Part shown: positions 34,940 to 46,788 of the stretch, piece by piece | How the letters are laid out: each line of letters begins with the position of its first letter | Numbering within the stretch: the first letter of the stretch is position 1 | Assembly: GCA_965153355.1 (NCBI GenBank) | Contig: OZ231126.1 | Coordinates: 98,456,001 to 98,520,000 of the forward strand | Direction of reading: 5' to 3' | From: Flaccisagitta enflata | Taxonomy: Eukaryota > Chaetognatha > Sagittoidea > Aphragmophora | Length of the DNA stretch: 64,000 nucleotides | Notes under the pieces: generated by a model | What the model was told of the DNA's origin: nothing | Databases searched by the model: none | Seen by the model: the letters and a program-made list of their open reading frames with translations, nothing else | Program-made: the position numbers and the translations under genes

Positions 34940-35108
34940 TTTACGCTTTTTAGTCGCGGACTAGCGACTCTATAAGAGGCTTTGTCCGCCCGTCGGTCGG
35001 TCCGTCGGTCCGTCGGTCCGTGGTGATCGAGTTGGAAAGTGTGAAAACACGCATTTCCGCCCCTGCCCACCCGTCCGCGACTGGTATTGGCCATGTATCC
35101 AGCCTTGT
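34940..35108 (+). repeat. CGCGACT-family repeat, full-length type copy
   Basis: Starts TTTTTAGTCGCGGACTAGCGACTCTATAAGAGGCTTTGTCC, has GTCGGTCC repeats, then GCCCCTGCCCACCCGTCCGCGACTGGTATTGGCCATGTATCCAGCCTTGTTTG. This is one of the clearest copies and defines both ends; the terminal CGCGACT motifs of the two ends are inverted with respect to each other. A second copy runs from 35,468 to 35,720. Confidence 0.8.
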
Positions 35109-35178
35109 TTGTTTAAATGTAAATGTATTTGGAGATGAAAGTCTGTAAATTCAAGTCTGCCTTTTTGCCTTTTTGCAG

Positions 35179-37671
<2,493 letters not shown>

Positions 37672-37756
37672 GTAAGGATTGATTTATATCAGTTCATTTT
37701 GAGTTTATCGAAAGCACTGTTGTAATCATCTGTTAGATATTGTTCATCTTTTTTGG

Positions 37757-38200
37757 GCAGCGGCCCCGAAGGGGACAAAGTCCTGTAGAACACAGGGGGA
37801 ATCTGTCCGTCCGTCTGTCCGTCCGTCCGTCCGTACGTCCGTACGTCCGTCCCCCCCCCCCCGCCCCCACCCTTGGCTTCGTCTCCTTTGGGGCCCAAAT
37901 CCAAACTGTTTGGCCCAAATCCGAGCAAAATGGTCCAAATCCGCCCAAAATTGGCCAAATCCAGGCAAAATGGCCTAAGACCAGGTAAAATGGGCCTTAT
38001 CTGGCTAGAAAACCTGAACTCTGGCCTGAGTTCTATCATCTTGGCCCCCTAAACTTAGATTCTGGCTCCAAAAACCCACATCCTTAGAGACCCAGATCCT
38101 GACCTTTGGGACCCAGATTCTGACCTCCAAGACCTAGGTGCTGGCCTAAAAGAGCTAAATCCTAGCCTCAGAGGACCAAATCAGTAGTAAGGATTATTTT
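37757..38200. repeat. One-ended copy of the GGGCAGCGGCCCC MITE family
   Basis: GGGCAGCGGCCCCGAAGGGGACAAAGTCC matches the left end of the element at 14,720. It is followed by GTCCGTC repeats, a C-run, and a degenerate repeat of TGGCCCAAATCCG/GACCCAGATCC units, analogous to the internal tandem repeat of the 14.7-kb copy. The right end is not found. Confidence 0.55.
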
Positions 38201-38379
38201 CACATTCTGCATTTATCCTATAGCGGTCAAACTCATGAGGCTGTGAAAACGTGGAGAAATACCCTCTACTATTACCATTTCCTAACAAAGAAATAACTAC
38301 GAGCTAGCTAAAGATGACCGCTCCTGCCCAAAGTCTCCTGCCCATGATCTAGTGGTCAAGCCTTTTGCAAGGCCAATAA

Positions 38380-39890
38380 GGAGGAGGAGGAGGAGCTCCG
38401 GCCAATTTGCGAAAGTAGGAAACGCGCAACGAGTTGCAGAGGATTTGCAGAATGGTAGAATTTGTAAGCCTCAAAATCTCTACTCGAGTTGAACTCGAGA
38501 GAGAGAGAGCAAATTTGAAAGAGAAAGAAAGGCAGAGAGTTTCAGCAGAGAGGGAATCCTACGTTTTCGGCGAGGAGGAGCGAAGGAGAAGAAGAAGAGT
38601 AGAGAAGAGAGGAGGAGAGAAGCGAATGAATGAAAGGATTTCTGCTGATGGACTAGCTACAAATACGATTTCGTGAGAGAAGGAAGAAGCAAGGCAATTT
38701 TCTACCATTTGAGTTGAAGTTGGAAGGAGGTTATGAAAGTAAAGATAGATATGAAACCTAAAAGCAAAGTGAAGAACCCAAGAAGGGAATATAGAAAAAC
38801 CTTTGAGGGAAGTATGAAGAAAAAGGAAGAAGCAGGAAAGAAAATGATGGTAGAAATGAGGCCTTTATATGTCCAAAAATGGTTTTCTTGGGTAGAAATG
38901 AGGCTTTTATAGATGTCAAAATGGGAAGCAATAAAAAACCAATGGAGGAATACAAGAGTTAAGTGGGTACTTTTGAGGTTTTCTATAGGTACAAATGAGG
39001 TTTTTATATGTGACAAGAAAGGTTTTGGATTGGTAGAAATTAGGCTTTGCATGGTGGAAATTAGGCTTTGCATGGTAGAAATAAGGCTTTTACATGGTAG
39101 AAATAAGGTTTTATATGGTAGAAATTTGGATTTAGATGGTGGAAATTTGGTTTTAGATGGTGGAAATTTGGTTTTAATTGGTGGAAAATTGGTTTTTATG
39201 GTAGAAATTAGGTTTTGTGTAGTACCTGAGAAGAAAAAAGTGAAAATTTTTTTCACGAAAAATAAGAATAGAGAATAGGAAATGAAAGAAGAAGATTTTG
39301 AAATGGTTGAAATAAAAATAAGAGAGGTAAGGATTTGAGACAAAGGTAAGAGATAGCAATTTGAAAAAAAAAAGGTGGTAGGGTTTTGAGGTTTGATAAT
39401 GAATATGAGAAAAGGTAGAAGTAGACTGTATAGTTGTAGAGGTTGTGATGTGAAAGGTCTAGAGCCGCAGTGACAGATGACACATGACAGATGACTGATG
39501 ACAGATGGTATGCAGTGACAGATGACAGATGACAGATGACAGATGACAAATGAGGAGGAGTTAAGGATGAATATTGGGCGCGTGAAAAGGAGGAAGAGAT
39601 GTGACGTGTGAATGGGGAAGAGAAAAAAGAAAAATTATAACAGAAAGAAATAGGAAAAGGAAGAGAAGAAAGAAATAGAGGAAAGGAGGAAAGAAAGAAA
39701 GAAAAAATTGTGCCATAATGGAGGTAAGGGGAAAAGGAAGAGAAAAAGAGGAAGAGAAATGAGGAGGATAAAAGAGGAAGAGAAGTAAGATAAAGGAGAT
39801 ATATGGAGGTGGAAGAGGAAGATAAAATAATTGAGATATATAATAGGAAATTTTTAGAAATTTTTATTAGAATCATGGATCAAAGTGGAA
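38380..39890. other. 1.5-kb purine-rich strand-asymmetric tract
   Basis: The + strand is overwhelmingly A and G (GAGGAG, GAAAGAAAG, GGTAGAAATTAGG). Within it, 39,030-39,220 is a minisatellite with TGGTAGAAATTAGGTTTT-like units, and 39,468-39,552 repeats GACAGATGACAGATGA. Open frames on the minus strand (Ser/Phe/Leu-rich) reflect composition only. No gene is supported. Confidence 0.75.
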
Positions 39891-40056
39891 AGCAATTTTA
39901 TTCGAGTAAATGTCATAAATATCCACCTGGTAGCCTCCTGATTTGTATGGGAGCTTCAGCTTGTGGTCAGCAATAGATAAATACTCAAAATAATAATTTT
40001 TTTTAAGGATTTCCTACTTTTTTGATTTTATTTGAAAATAGTTTTGAAGTTTTCTA

Positions 40057-40560
40057 AATTCACGCGTAGGACCCTCTACTTTTACTAAAAATTTAAAATT
40101 GAGTTTTAAGTTGAATTTAAAATTTGAGGTTTTTACAAAACCAGGCTAAAGACCCTCTACTATTACGAAAATTTTAAATTTTTATTTTTGAAATTGACAT
40201 TTAAGTTGAAATTCTAAATTCAGGCCTGAGACCATCTACTTTTACTAAAATTTATTTTTTTTTTCAAAATTGACATTTAAGTTGAAATTTTAAATTCAGG
40301 CCTGAGACCATCTACTTTTACTATTTTTTTTTTTTTATCAAATTGCCACTTATGTTGAAATTCTAAATTCAGGCCTGAGACCATCTACTTTTACTATTTT
40401 TTTTTTATCAAATTGCCACTTATGTTGAAATTCTAAATTCAGGCCTGAGACCATCTACTTTTACTATTTTTTTTTATTAAATTGCCACTTATGTTGAAAT
40501 TCTAAATTCAGGCCCGAGACCATCTACTTTTACCAAAATTTTAAAATTTTTTTAAAAATC
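40057..40560. repeat. About 70-bp tandem repeat next to the Polinton
   Basis: About six units of GAGACCATCTACTTTTACTA(T)nATCAAATTGCCACTTATGTTGAAATTCTAAATTCAGGCCT, degenerate at the left. It lies immediately upstream of the first Polinton coding segment and may be its subterminal repeat or an intron repeat. Confidence 0.8.
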
Positions 40561-40664
40561 TACTTTTAAGTCTGTATATGTTTAGGTTTAGGACATTATT
40601 TTGTTATTGTGTGTCACTGGCAATAGTTTAAAGAATTGAGTACATATCTATTGTTGATTTAAAG

Positions 40665-41337
40665 GAAAAAGCACTTTTTTCTACGAGACCATAAAAGACC
40701 ATGAAAATCATTTGTGGGTGAAGCCTACTAAGTTGGTTTGGTTTTATCAAGAAGAGTGTGACGCAGTAATCAAAACGAAAAAATTTTTGTCAACTGAAAA
40801 GGACATTAAAAGTCTTTTTTGCGAAAAATGCCAGAAGAAGATTTCATTGAACAAGTAGGTATTGATAAAAACAGTACGGTGATTATTGTGGATGATTTTG
40901 CACCTCAGACTGGAAGCAACGAAAAGCTACGAGAAATTTTGTTGGTCATGAGTCAAATCTGGGTCCATCATTATGGCATCATATTAATGTATTCAACGCA
41001 AAGTTTTGAAATGTTTTTAAAATCGTCAAAATTGAATCCTATGCTGAATAACAGTACCCATCTCATTCTCTTTAAAACCAGTCATGAGGCCCGGAGTTTA
41101 AGGAGATACCTAAAAAACTACTTAATTCCAGTGAAGGGTGATGCGTCTTTATGGACCTTGTTCGAGAAACATGTGCAAAGCCAACAATATCAATGCATGG
41201 TAATTTGCATATCGACACACATGAAACGTCCTACGGTTTTTACAAATGTGATGATGAGTCAACCTGGACCAGTTTTATCATTTCACCAGTCAAGTGAGAG
41301 CGAGCTGAGTGACGACGGCGAGGTAGATGCCAAGTAG
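40665..41337 (+). CDS. Polinton FtsK/HerA-type packaging ATPase, partial, frame break
   Basis: The Walker A end (GKST) is at 40,664-40,675 and the Walker B strand with its acid pair (VIIVDDF) at about 40,885-40,905, followed by the sensor-like segment MYSTQSF and the HerA-type stretch LNNSTHLILFKTSHEARSLRRYL. This is the A32/FtsK-HerA ATPase that packages DNA into Polinton/adintovirus capsids. Two oddities: the first codons, including the start of the P-loop, are missing because the frame is closed upstream of 40,664, where AAAG could be a splice acceptor; and the frame changes by one base in the A run at 40,824-40,828. The first frame stops at 40,858, while the second runs to the stop at 41,337. 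I infer a sequence error, slippage or early decay. Confidence 0.8.
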
Positions 41338-41353
41338 GCAAAAAGGATGACTC

Positions 41354-41686
41354 ATGGCTTGCAGAAAAAAGAAAAATCTGAAGGCCCTACTGGAAGCTTG
41401 TGTGACAGATACATTGTTTGACAAACAATTAAAGAGAAACGTGTTTCTTTGCGTTGTCGAAATTATAAGCAATTCCAAAAAGAAAAAACTGAAATCCTGT
41501 TTCTCATCGTCAACTCGTCGTAAAATTTTAAAATTTAAAAAATTACTGAATTTTTTAAAGGATGATAAAATCTCGTTGAAAAAACGAAAAAAAAGATTTA
41601 TCAAGTGCGATGAAAGGGAGAAAAAACTTTTTAATAATTACTTGATAGCTGATTTTATCAGCAATTGCATTGAATGTGACGATTAA
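41354..41686 (+). CDS. Small lysine-rich Polinton-associated protein
   Basis: 110 residues, starting 17 bases after the ATPase stop. It is rich in lysine and leucine, with an N-terminal helical half (LKALLEACVTDTLF, LCVVEIISN) and a basic C-terminal half (RRKILKFKKLLNFLKDDKIS, KKRKKRF). From family knowledge, many Polintons, adintoviruses and adomaviruses carry a protein of this length and layout, with hydrophobic helices followed by a K/R-rich 'LRRYKKVLRKL'-like helix. Its function is unknown; DNA condensation or a core role is a guess. No catalytic motif is seen. Confidence 0.6.
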   Translation: MACRKKKNLKALLEACVTDTLFDKQLKRNVFLCVVEIISNSKKKKLKSCFSSSTRRKILKFKKLLNFLKDDKISLKKRKKRFIKCDEREKKLFNNYLIADFISNCIECDD

Positions 41687-41834
41687 AGACATCTACTCAG
41701 AATGAATTATAGTCCAGGGCTGAATTGAAATGACACCTACCCAGATTGAACTATAGTCCAAGGTTGAAGTGGAATGACACCTATTCAGGCCGAATTATAG
41801 TCCAAGTTTGGATTAGAATTTTGTGGGAAAAACA

Positions 41835-42608
41835 ATGAGTAGAAGCACACAGACGTCATACATAAAATCACCACATTTGACTGCAGTTATAGATGACACG
41901 GGCATATCGTGCGAGCAAAAAATAGAACGGATAAAAGGATTGATTGATGGAAAAAAGTTATCCTTGCTGAAAAGTGGGGAAGCAATCAATTCAAGACCGG
42001 ACAATGGCGTGAACAACGGCGATGCAGCGGCTTCAAGAAGTGAATATGATGTAATTTTAAGTGATTTGAATGGTGCCAAAGAAAGAGAATTGGGTGAGAC
42101 TATTTTGCAGTCAATAAACCAAAGTGAGTATATGAGCTACGACAGAAACTCTCTCGAGATCATTGTAGCATCTGAAACCATCAGATTCACGAATATAAAA
42201 AATTTGATTCAATTCTGTGTGAAAAATGACGCGGCTAATTTACCGATAGGATTAACTCTATTTTTGGAGGGACTTTTGCATATAAAAACTGCTGTACACG
42301 CAATTCGATCGGGCGATTCCGTTGCGATCAAAGACGATTTAATAAAAATTAGTACCATAAGAGAAAAGGATAAAGCTGCCTTAAATGTGGTACCTGCAAA
42401 CAATGAAGATATTGGAGTTGACGCGAATGAAGCTGTAGATGGTGCTGTTGAAAATAACACGTCGGACGCGCCTGTTGTGGCAGATGAATCGTCGGTAGGA
42501 CGGCAGGAAGTGAAGGAGAAAGGGAGGAAGCGTCGAAGAGGCGCGGATGAGGAGGAGGAAAATTTGACGCCGGCTGCGAAAAATTTGGCCTTGATGACCA
42601 ATCTTTGA
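41835..42608 (+). CDS. Conserved-type Polinton protein with acidic/basic tail
   Basis: 257 residues from ATG 41,835 (an earlier GTG at 41,823 is less likely in a eukaryote). The middle (residues about 85-150: SLEIIVASETIRFTNIKNLI, LPIGLTLFLEGL) resembles a short beta-hairpin plus helix domain found in a conserved protein of Polintons and adintoviruses, where a DNA-like hairpin precedes '...GSNIVDLI...P.G...F...L'. The tail has a nuclear-localisation-like KEKGRKRRRGADEEEE. No enzyme motif. It lies between the ATPase side and the integrase. The identification rests on pattern memory and needs a profile search. Confidence 0.5.
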   Translation: MSRSTQTSYIKSPHLTAVIDDTGISCEQKIERIKGLIDGKKLSLLKSGEAINSRPDNGVNNGDAAASRSEYDVILSDLNGAKERELGETILQSINQSEYMSYDRNSLEIIVASETIRFTNIKNLIQFCVKNDAANLPIGLTLFLEGLLHIKTAVHAIRSGDSVAIKDDLIKISTIREKDKAALNVVPANNEDIGVDANEAVDGAVENNTSDAPVVADESSVGRQEVKEKGRKRRRGADEEEENLTPAAKNLALMTNL

Positions 42609-42708
42609 ATTCTTTACGCCGATCTCCTAGGTTGACTGCAAAGTTGGACGAGGCGTGGAAGTCTGCCTTGGTCGCTCCAGACACTGGGAAGAAAAAGAGG
42701 GTGCGAAA

Positions 42709-43884
42709 ATGAGATCTAGTGTGAGAAAAACTTTGACTTCTGCGCTTCAGAAGAAAGAATCTCCGCTGTTTCTGTCAAAGAATAAGAATGAAATTCATAA
42801 ATATTTAAGTAAAAGAGGATTTGATGTAAAAAAAGAAGAAATAGAAGAATTTCTTGAAGGGCAGCAGTCCAGCGGTTTGGTTATACGAAATGATTCTGAA
42901 AGATTAAAAAGGGAGACATCCAGAGCTATGATTTTGGCACCTGATTTTTTTTACTGGATGCATGGTGATTTAGCCTTTTTTAGTAAATATCGACAGTATG
43001 GGACTGACGCTACAAAAATGATTCTGTTGTTAATTGATTCGTTGTCATTAATGACATTTTTGGCCCCGTTGAAGTCAACTCGTGCAAAAGATGTGATTGC
43101 AGCTTTTGAATTTGTGTTTTATAACTCTGATTATTTGCCTGAACGCTTCAAAAGGTTCAGTAGCGACTATGGCCAGGAATTTGGCTCAAATCTTTTTTTA
43201 TCGTTTTTAAAAATGCATGGCATTAAATCTAACCCTATACCACCTAGAAGACTTGAGAGGAAGGGTAAGGGTTCGGTTTTCGCTGAGCAGGCTATTAGAA
43301 CGGCAAAAATGATGATTGAGAGAAGCCTGCAAAATGATGAGAGCAGTGGAGTTATGAAGTGGCCTGAGAGACTACTGGCAGTTCAAAAAATCATGAATAG
43401 TCGAGGTCGTGCTGTGTTTAACGGCTATTCAAGTAAAGATATGATAAATCAAAACCCAAAACAGGTCGCCATGATGAAACACTCTCATAGGATTAAAAGT
43501 AGGAAGTATTTGAAAAAAAATCTCAAAAATCCAATGAATATTGAGTTGTACTGTGTAGTAAAGGTACAAAAAAACAGTGCTAAAGAGAATCTGGGTTTTA
43601 AGGAAAGCCATGGAAGCTTTGGTGATCGTTACTATATCGTTTTGCAACGGTTTAACTACGATGGTCTATTTTACTTTCTTTTGGGCAATGTGTATAGTTT
43701 TGCCCCTGTATCTGAGGCCAAATTCTCATACTACGAATTAAAGGTGTTTAAAAACATGACAATAGGCAAAGCGCGGTACCTGAATTGTTTAGGGGAGAGT
43801 GCTGTGAGGAAAAATGATGGTGTATATACATATTTCACTGTAGAAGGTAGCAAAAAGCCCTATTTCACTTCAAAAAATGTATAA
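42709..43884 (+). CDS. Polinton retroviral-like integrase (DDE)
   Basis: 391 residues from ATG 42,709. The N-terminal zinc-free region is typical of Polinton integrases (SPLFLSKNKNEIHKYLSKRG, then EEIEEFLEGQQ). The rve catalytic core follows: first Asp in HGDLAFF (about residue 87), second Asp in SSDYGQEF (about 153), Glu in VFAEQAIRTAK (about 193). The second Asp and Glu are separated by 39 residues, a little more than the classical 35. The C-terminal part (DRYYIVLQRFNYDGLFYFLLGNVYSF) looks like an SH3-like barrel; no chromodomain is evident. The enzyme would join element ends to host DNA. The frame is undamaged, unlike the ATPase and polymerase. The gene overlaps nothing, and its stop is 35 bases before the next ATG. 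Confidence 0.9.
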   Translation: MRSSVRKTLTSALQKKESPLFLSKNKNEIHKYLSKRGFDVKKEEIEEFLEGQQSSGLVIRNDSERLKRETSRAMILAPDFFYWMHGDLAFFSKYRQYGTDATKMILLLIDSLSLMTFLAPLKSTRAKDVIAAFEFVFYNSDYLPERFKRFSSDYGQEFGSNLFLSFLKMHGIKSNPIPPRRLERKGKGSVFAEQAIRTAKMMIERSLQNDESSGVMKWPERLLAVQKIMNSRGRAVFNGYSSKDMINQNPKQVAMMKHSHRIKSRKYLKKNLKNPMNIELYCVVKVQKNSAKENLGFKESHGSFGDRYYIVLQRFNYDGLFYFLLGNVYSFAPVSEAKFSYYELKVFKNMTIGKARYLNCLGESAVRKNDGVYTYFTVEGSKKPYFTSKNV

Positions 43885-43919
43885 AATTGTGTTTTACTTT
43901 GTGTGTAACAGAAAAAAAA

Positions 43920-44381
43920 ATGATGAATGTCACTTCAGGAATCGAATTTGCTTCGGTGGGGCCGTTATGGACAAATAGCACAAATGTGACTTTCACAGAA
44001 TTATCAAGACCGACCTCTGTGGATTTGGAACCCATTGATAGCTATTCCACGGTATCGACCTTTGTGGATACAGTACCAACCAAAGAAATTGAAATTCCGG
44101 AGGTCGAATTTGAGCTGAAATGGCTTGACGCTTTGGGTCTGTATATCAAAGGCCTCTTCGTCATTTTTGCCGTGTTGATGGTGATGTTTTTGCTCGGAAG
44201 GAAGGTGGTTGCCCATGTCCGGATGCGATTTGGTCGCGATTTGAGTGTAAATTTTCGACTTGGTGATTGGAGCCGCGATGGCACTGACGCGGCATCAAAT
44301 GGAGTGCAACATGGCAGTGGGGGCGGTGGTGACTCTGTAGGAAGAAAGGGGAGAAATGTCGCGCTGCGTAATTTTGTTTGA
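43920..44381 (+). CDS. Single-pass membrane protein of the Polinton
   Basis: 153 residues from ATG 43,920 (a second ATG follows at 43,923). The N-terminal half is Ser/Thr-rich with potential N-glycosylation sites (NVTS, NSTNVTF). One strong transmembrane helix follows (YIKGLFVIFAVLMVMFLLG, about residues 81-99), then a basic juxtamembrane segment and a Gly-rich tail. This is the topology of a type III/type I membrane protein. No homologue recognised. The position between integrase and penton-like genes suggests a virion or exit function, but that is inference. Confidence 0.6.
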   Translation: MMNVTSGIEFASVGPLWTNSTNVTFTELSRPTSVDLEPIDSYSTVSTFVDTVPTKEIEIPEVEFELKWLDALGLYIKGLFVIFAVLMVMFLLGRKVVAHVRMRFGRDLSVNFRLGDWSRDGTDAASNGVQHGSGGGGDSVGRKGRNVALRNFV

Positions 44382-44413
44382 AAAGAAGAAATGAAGTGTG
44401 GGAACTGAGTAAA

Positions 44414-45574
44414 ATGGAAGTTTTGCGGGAAATTAGAGTGGACACTAGTAAAGCTGGATGCTACGTGAGGGAAAAAAGCTCTTTTCACGTGAATTTGAAT
44501 GGATTAACTCCTAACTACGATGAAAGGGACAAAGTGTTTGTGCGCTTAGAGAATTTGACAATAACTGAAAGACAAAAAAATGTGAAGTTTTTCATGTTTT
44601 TTGGAGAAGACAAAAACTTTTTAAAAAAAGAAGAAATACGACATTTTGAACTAAATTATACGTCTATAGAGGATCTCTGCAAGCAATTGAATTGCCTTGT
44701 ATGCAACAATTTTGTATATACAACTGTTTGTAGTGAATACAAAGAAGCATCAGTGAAAGTAAGACCTGAGACAGACTCTGGAGTTGCATCGGAAGCAAAT
44801 GGGAGTTCAAACGATTCGGCGGTGACTGTTAATGGAGCTGCTGCCGCTGCGGGTGACGCAAATTCTACTGCTGCTGCTGTTGCAGTTGACGCAAATCCTA
44901 CTGCCGCTGCTGCTGCGGGTGACGCAAATCCTACTGCTGCTGTTGCGCGTTCTGGAGAAGTAGTTGTGAATGGACCTAACGTTGACATTAAAGCAAATGG
45001 AAAGAATGTAGATAGTACTTTGGTGGCAAATTATGATTTGAGGCGGTCAAAGTCTGGAGTGAGTTGGAAAAACAAAGTAGAAGAGTTATTTAATGTATCT
45101 TATAGTGAAAACAGGGTCAAGTTGGAAATGGCCCAGGGAATGATGTTTTTTGCTAATTGTCCTTTATTTCTGGCTCTTGGATTTTATGACGAGGTGTCTC
45201 AACTGACAAATTTCAAAGGCAACTCTAAAGATGACTGTATGAGCGATTCAGAAAAGATGTCTTTAAAAATTTGTCGTAGCATGAGTCTTAGTGGTTTAGT
45301 GCAGTTTTTGGATGAAAAGGATAAGATTTGTCACATTGAATTCAAGACATTGATAGAACCGACTTTTTTTTATGCCGGTAACACCTATTCTATTCTATCA
45401 TCTTACAATTTTGAGACAAAAAAACTTATTTGTCATACCAAAAGGATTTCATCTTGTCGACGCATCGAGGAGCTGAATTTTTGTTTGTACAATAATTCAT
45501 TTTCCCGTTTTGATACCAGTAGTGTAAAAAAGTTTTCAATTAGCTTTGATTTGATTATTTTCAAAAAAATCTAG
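44414..45574 (+). CDS. Putative penton-like minor capsid protein with Ala-rich insertion
   Basis: 386 residues from ATG 44,414. The N-terminal part (FHVNLNGLTPNYDERDKVFV, then HFELNYTSIEDLCKQLN) and the segment RVKLEMAQGMMFFANCPLFLALGF fit the pattern of Polinton/adintovirus penton proteins: a beta-strand pair, a 'G.Y.si.dL...in' helix, and '..v.l...i.fs..la..lGF'. Between them is a low-complexity insertion of GDANPTAAAAA-type repeats (about residues 140-195). The C-terminus is rich in beta-type sequence (TFFYAGNTYSILSSYNFETK). If correct it would form capsid vertices. No introns are needed. The assignment is by pattern only; structure prediction would decide it. Confidence 0.55.
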   Translation: MEVLREIRVDTSKAGCYVREKSSFHVNLNGLTPNYDERDKVFVRLENLTITERQKNVKFFMFFGEDKNFLKKEEIRHFELNYTSIEDLCKQLNCLVCNNFVYTTVCSEYKEASVKVRPETDSGVASEANGSSNDSAVTVNGAAAAAGDANSTAAAVAVDANPTAAAAAGDANPTAAVARSGEVVVNGPNVDIKANGKNVDSTLVANYDLRRSKSGVSWKNKVEELFNVSYSENRVKLEMAQGMMFFANCPLFLALGFYDEVSQLTNFKGNSKDDCMSDSEKMSLKICRSMSLSGLVQFLDEKDKICHIEFKTLIEPTFFYAGNTYSILSSYNFETKKLICHTKRISSCRRIEELNFCLYNNSFSRFDTSSVKKFSISFDLIIFKKI

Positions 45575-45576
45575 AT

Positions 45577-45999
45577 ATGAGCATCACGGGTGACGCGTTG
45601 GAGGTCATTATGACCAAGATAAAGGGTAAAAATCGATTGGAACTGTCCACAACCAAAGAGAACCAGTCGGCCGTGGAAAATTATAACGAGGACATCAAGA
45701 ATGCAGAAAAGAAAAAGAAAAAGCAAGTGAAGAAAAAGAAAAAACAAGTGAAAAAAGGTGACCAAGGGGCCAAAAAAAAAAAGACAGAGAAGAAGGTTGA
45801 AGCCAAAAAAAGAAAGAAATCTACAAGTAAAAAAGATGAAAAAAAAAATGACCAAAAAAGAAAAAAAAAGACAAGGAGGAGACGGAATCCTCATCGAGTA
45901 GCAGTTCGTCGAGTGACAGTTCGAGTGACAGCTCATGGACTGAATCAAGTGACGGAGAAGAGGATGAGAAATATTGACAATGAATGGTTAAGTGATTGA
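45577..45999 (+). CDS. Lysine-rich basic protein with probable frame break
   Basis: Starts two bases after the penton-like stop. Residues 40-110 are almost entirely Lys/Arg with a few acids (KKKKKQVKKKKKQVKKGDQG). After the A run at 45,861-45,869 the annotated frame becomes RRRRNPHRVAVRR, but the -1 frame gives a serine run followed by acidic residues ending at 45,977, which looks more like a natural tail. Hence a one-base break is suspected here, as in neighbouring core genes. The composition suggests nucleic-acid condensation; there is no recognised family. Confidence 0.5.
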   Translation: MSITGDALEVIMTKIKGKNRLELSTTKENQSAVENYNEDIKNAEKKKKKQVKKKKKQVKKGDQGAKKKKTEKKVEAKKRKKSTSKKDEKKNDQKRKKKTRRRRNPHRVAVRRVTVRVTAHGLNQVTEKRMRNIDNEWLSD

Positions 46000-46064
46000 A
46001 AAAATTAGTTGATGGATTAATTTTGTATATAAGCATTGTATTAACCCAGTTTTATGTGCAGCAG

Positions 46065-46685
46065 ATGTCGTTGGAGCATAAACATTTGCCTATATGCCAA
46101 AAAGACCGTGGAATATGTAGAATAATTGACATATATGCCAATGGAGACGCTTTTGATGAAGAAGATATGCACAGGAAGGTGCGGGAAGCGTATGAGATAA
46201 TAAACAGATGTGATGAAAAGGAGAGAAAGATGTACAATTTGAACTCAAGAAGGCGACAAACTGGAATTTGGTGCAGTCATAGGGTCGAATCTTTTGGGCC
46301 CCCGTCGGATATGGAGGAATTGATGAAGAAACAGTTAAAACGTCAAGAGAAGAGAGAACAAGCAAAGAAGAAAAAAGCAGCTGGAAATGCAAAAATGGGC
46401 AACTGCAGTGAGAAGAGTGGAGATTGGGTTTCGTGGGACGATTTGGACGCTGAATTGGCGGACAGTGCGAACGGAAATGGGGAATGTTACGGTCCTGGGT
46501 GGGATGAAAAAGTGAAAGAGTGGAGGCAAATGCTTTTTGGCGCGGAAAGTACGAAGACAACCGAGGGAAGTGACGGTTCTGAGGAAAGGTGGAAAGAAAA
46601 AGTGAAGGGATGGAATGAAACGCTTTTTGGGGGAAGTAAAAACAATTGGAATAAAGACAAAGATGATTGCATTGTGATTGACTGA
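46065..46685 (+). CDS. Unrecognised Polinton protein with duplicated W-x-K-V-K-x-W motif
   Basis: 206 residues from ATG 46,065; an upstream TTG at 45,996 in the same frame is not needed. The N-terminal half has HLPICQKDRGICRIIDIY and a charged helix (EEDMHRKVREAYEIINRC). The middle is Lys-rich (KKQLKRQEKREQAKKKKA). The C-terminal half contains two copies of a motif, GWDEKVKEWRQMLFG and RWKEKVKGWNETLFG, about 40 residues apart, ending CIVID. No family recognised. The paired amphipathic motifs suggest binding to a repeated partner such as capsid, but nothing proves this. Confidence 0.5.
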   Translation: MSLEHKHLPICQKDRGICRIIDIYANGDAFDEEDMHRKVREAYEIINRCDEKERKMYNLNSRRRQTGIWCSHRVESFGPPSDMEELMKKQLKRQEKREQAKKKKAAGNAKMGNCSEKSGDWVSWDDLDAELADSANGNGECYGPGWDEKVKEWRQMLFGAESTKTTEGSDGSEERWKEKVKGWNETLFGGSKNNWNKDKDDCIVID

Positions 46686-46788
46686 ATTTGTTGCCGATAA
46701 AAGAGGTCATGCATGTATGAATATGGTTTGTTTTTGTTGACAGTTTAAATTAATTGATTGAAGAAATACTGCATAGACAATCAAGAGC

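Noticed and set aside
38702-39876. Ser/Phe/Leu-rich minus-strand frames
   Set aside because: Produced by purine bias of the + strand; no domain, start context or splice support.
44161-44488. Minus-strand frames over the membrane and penton-like genes
   Set aside because: Shadows of the well-supported plus-strand genes.
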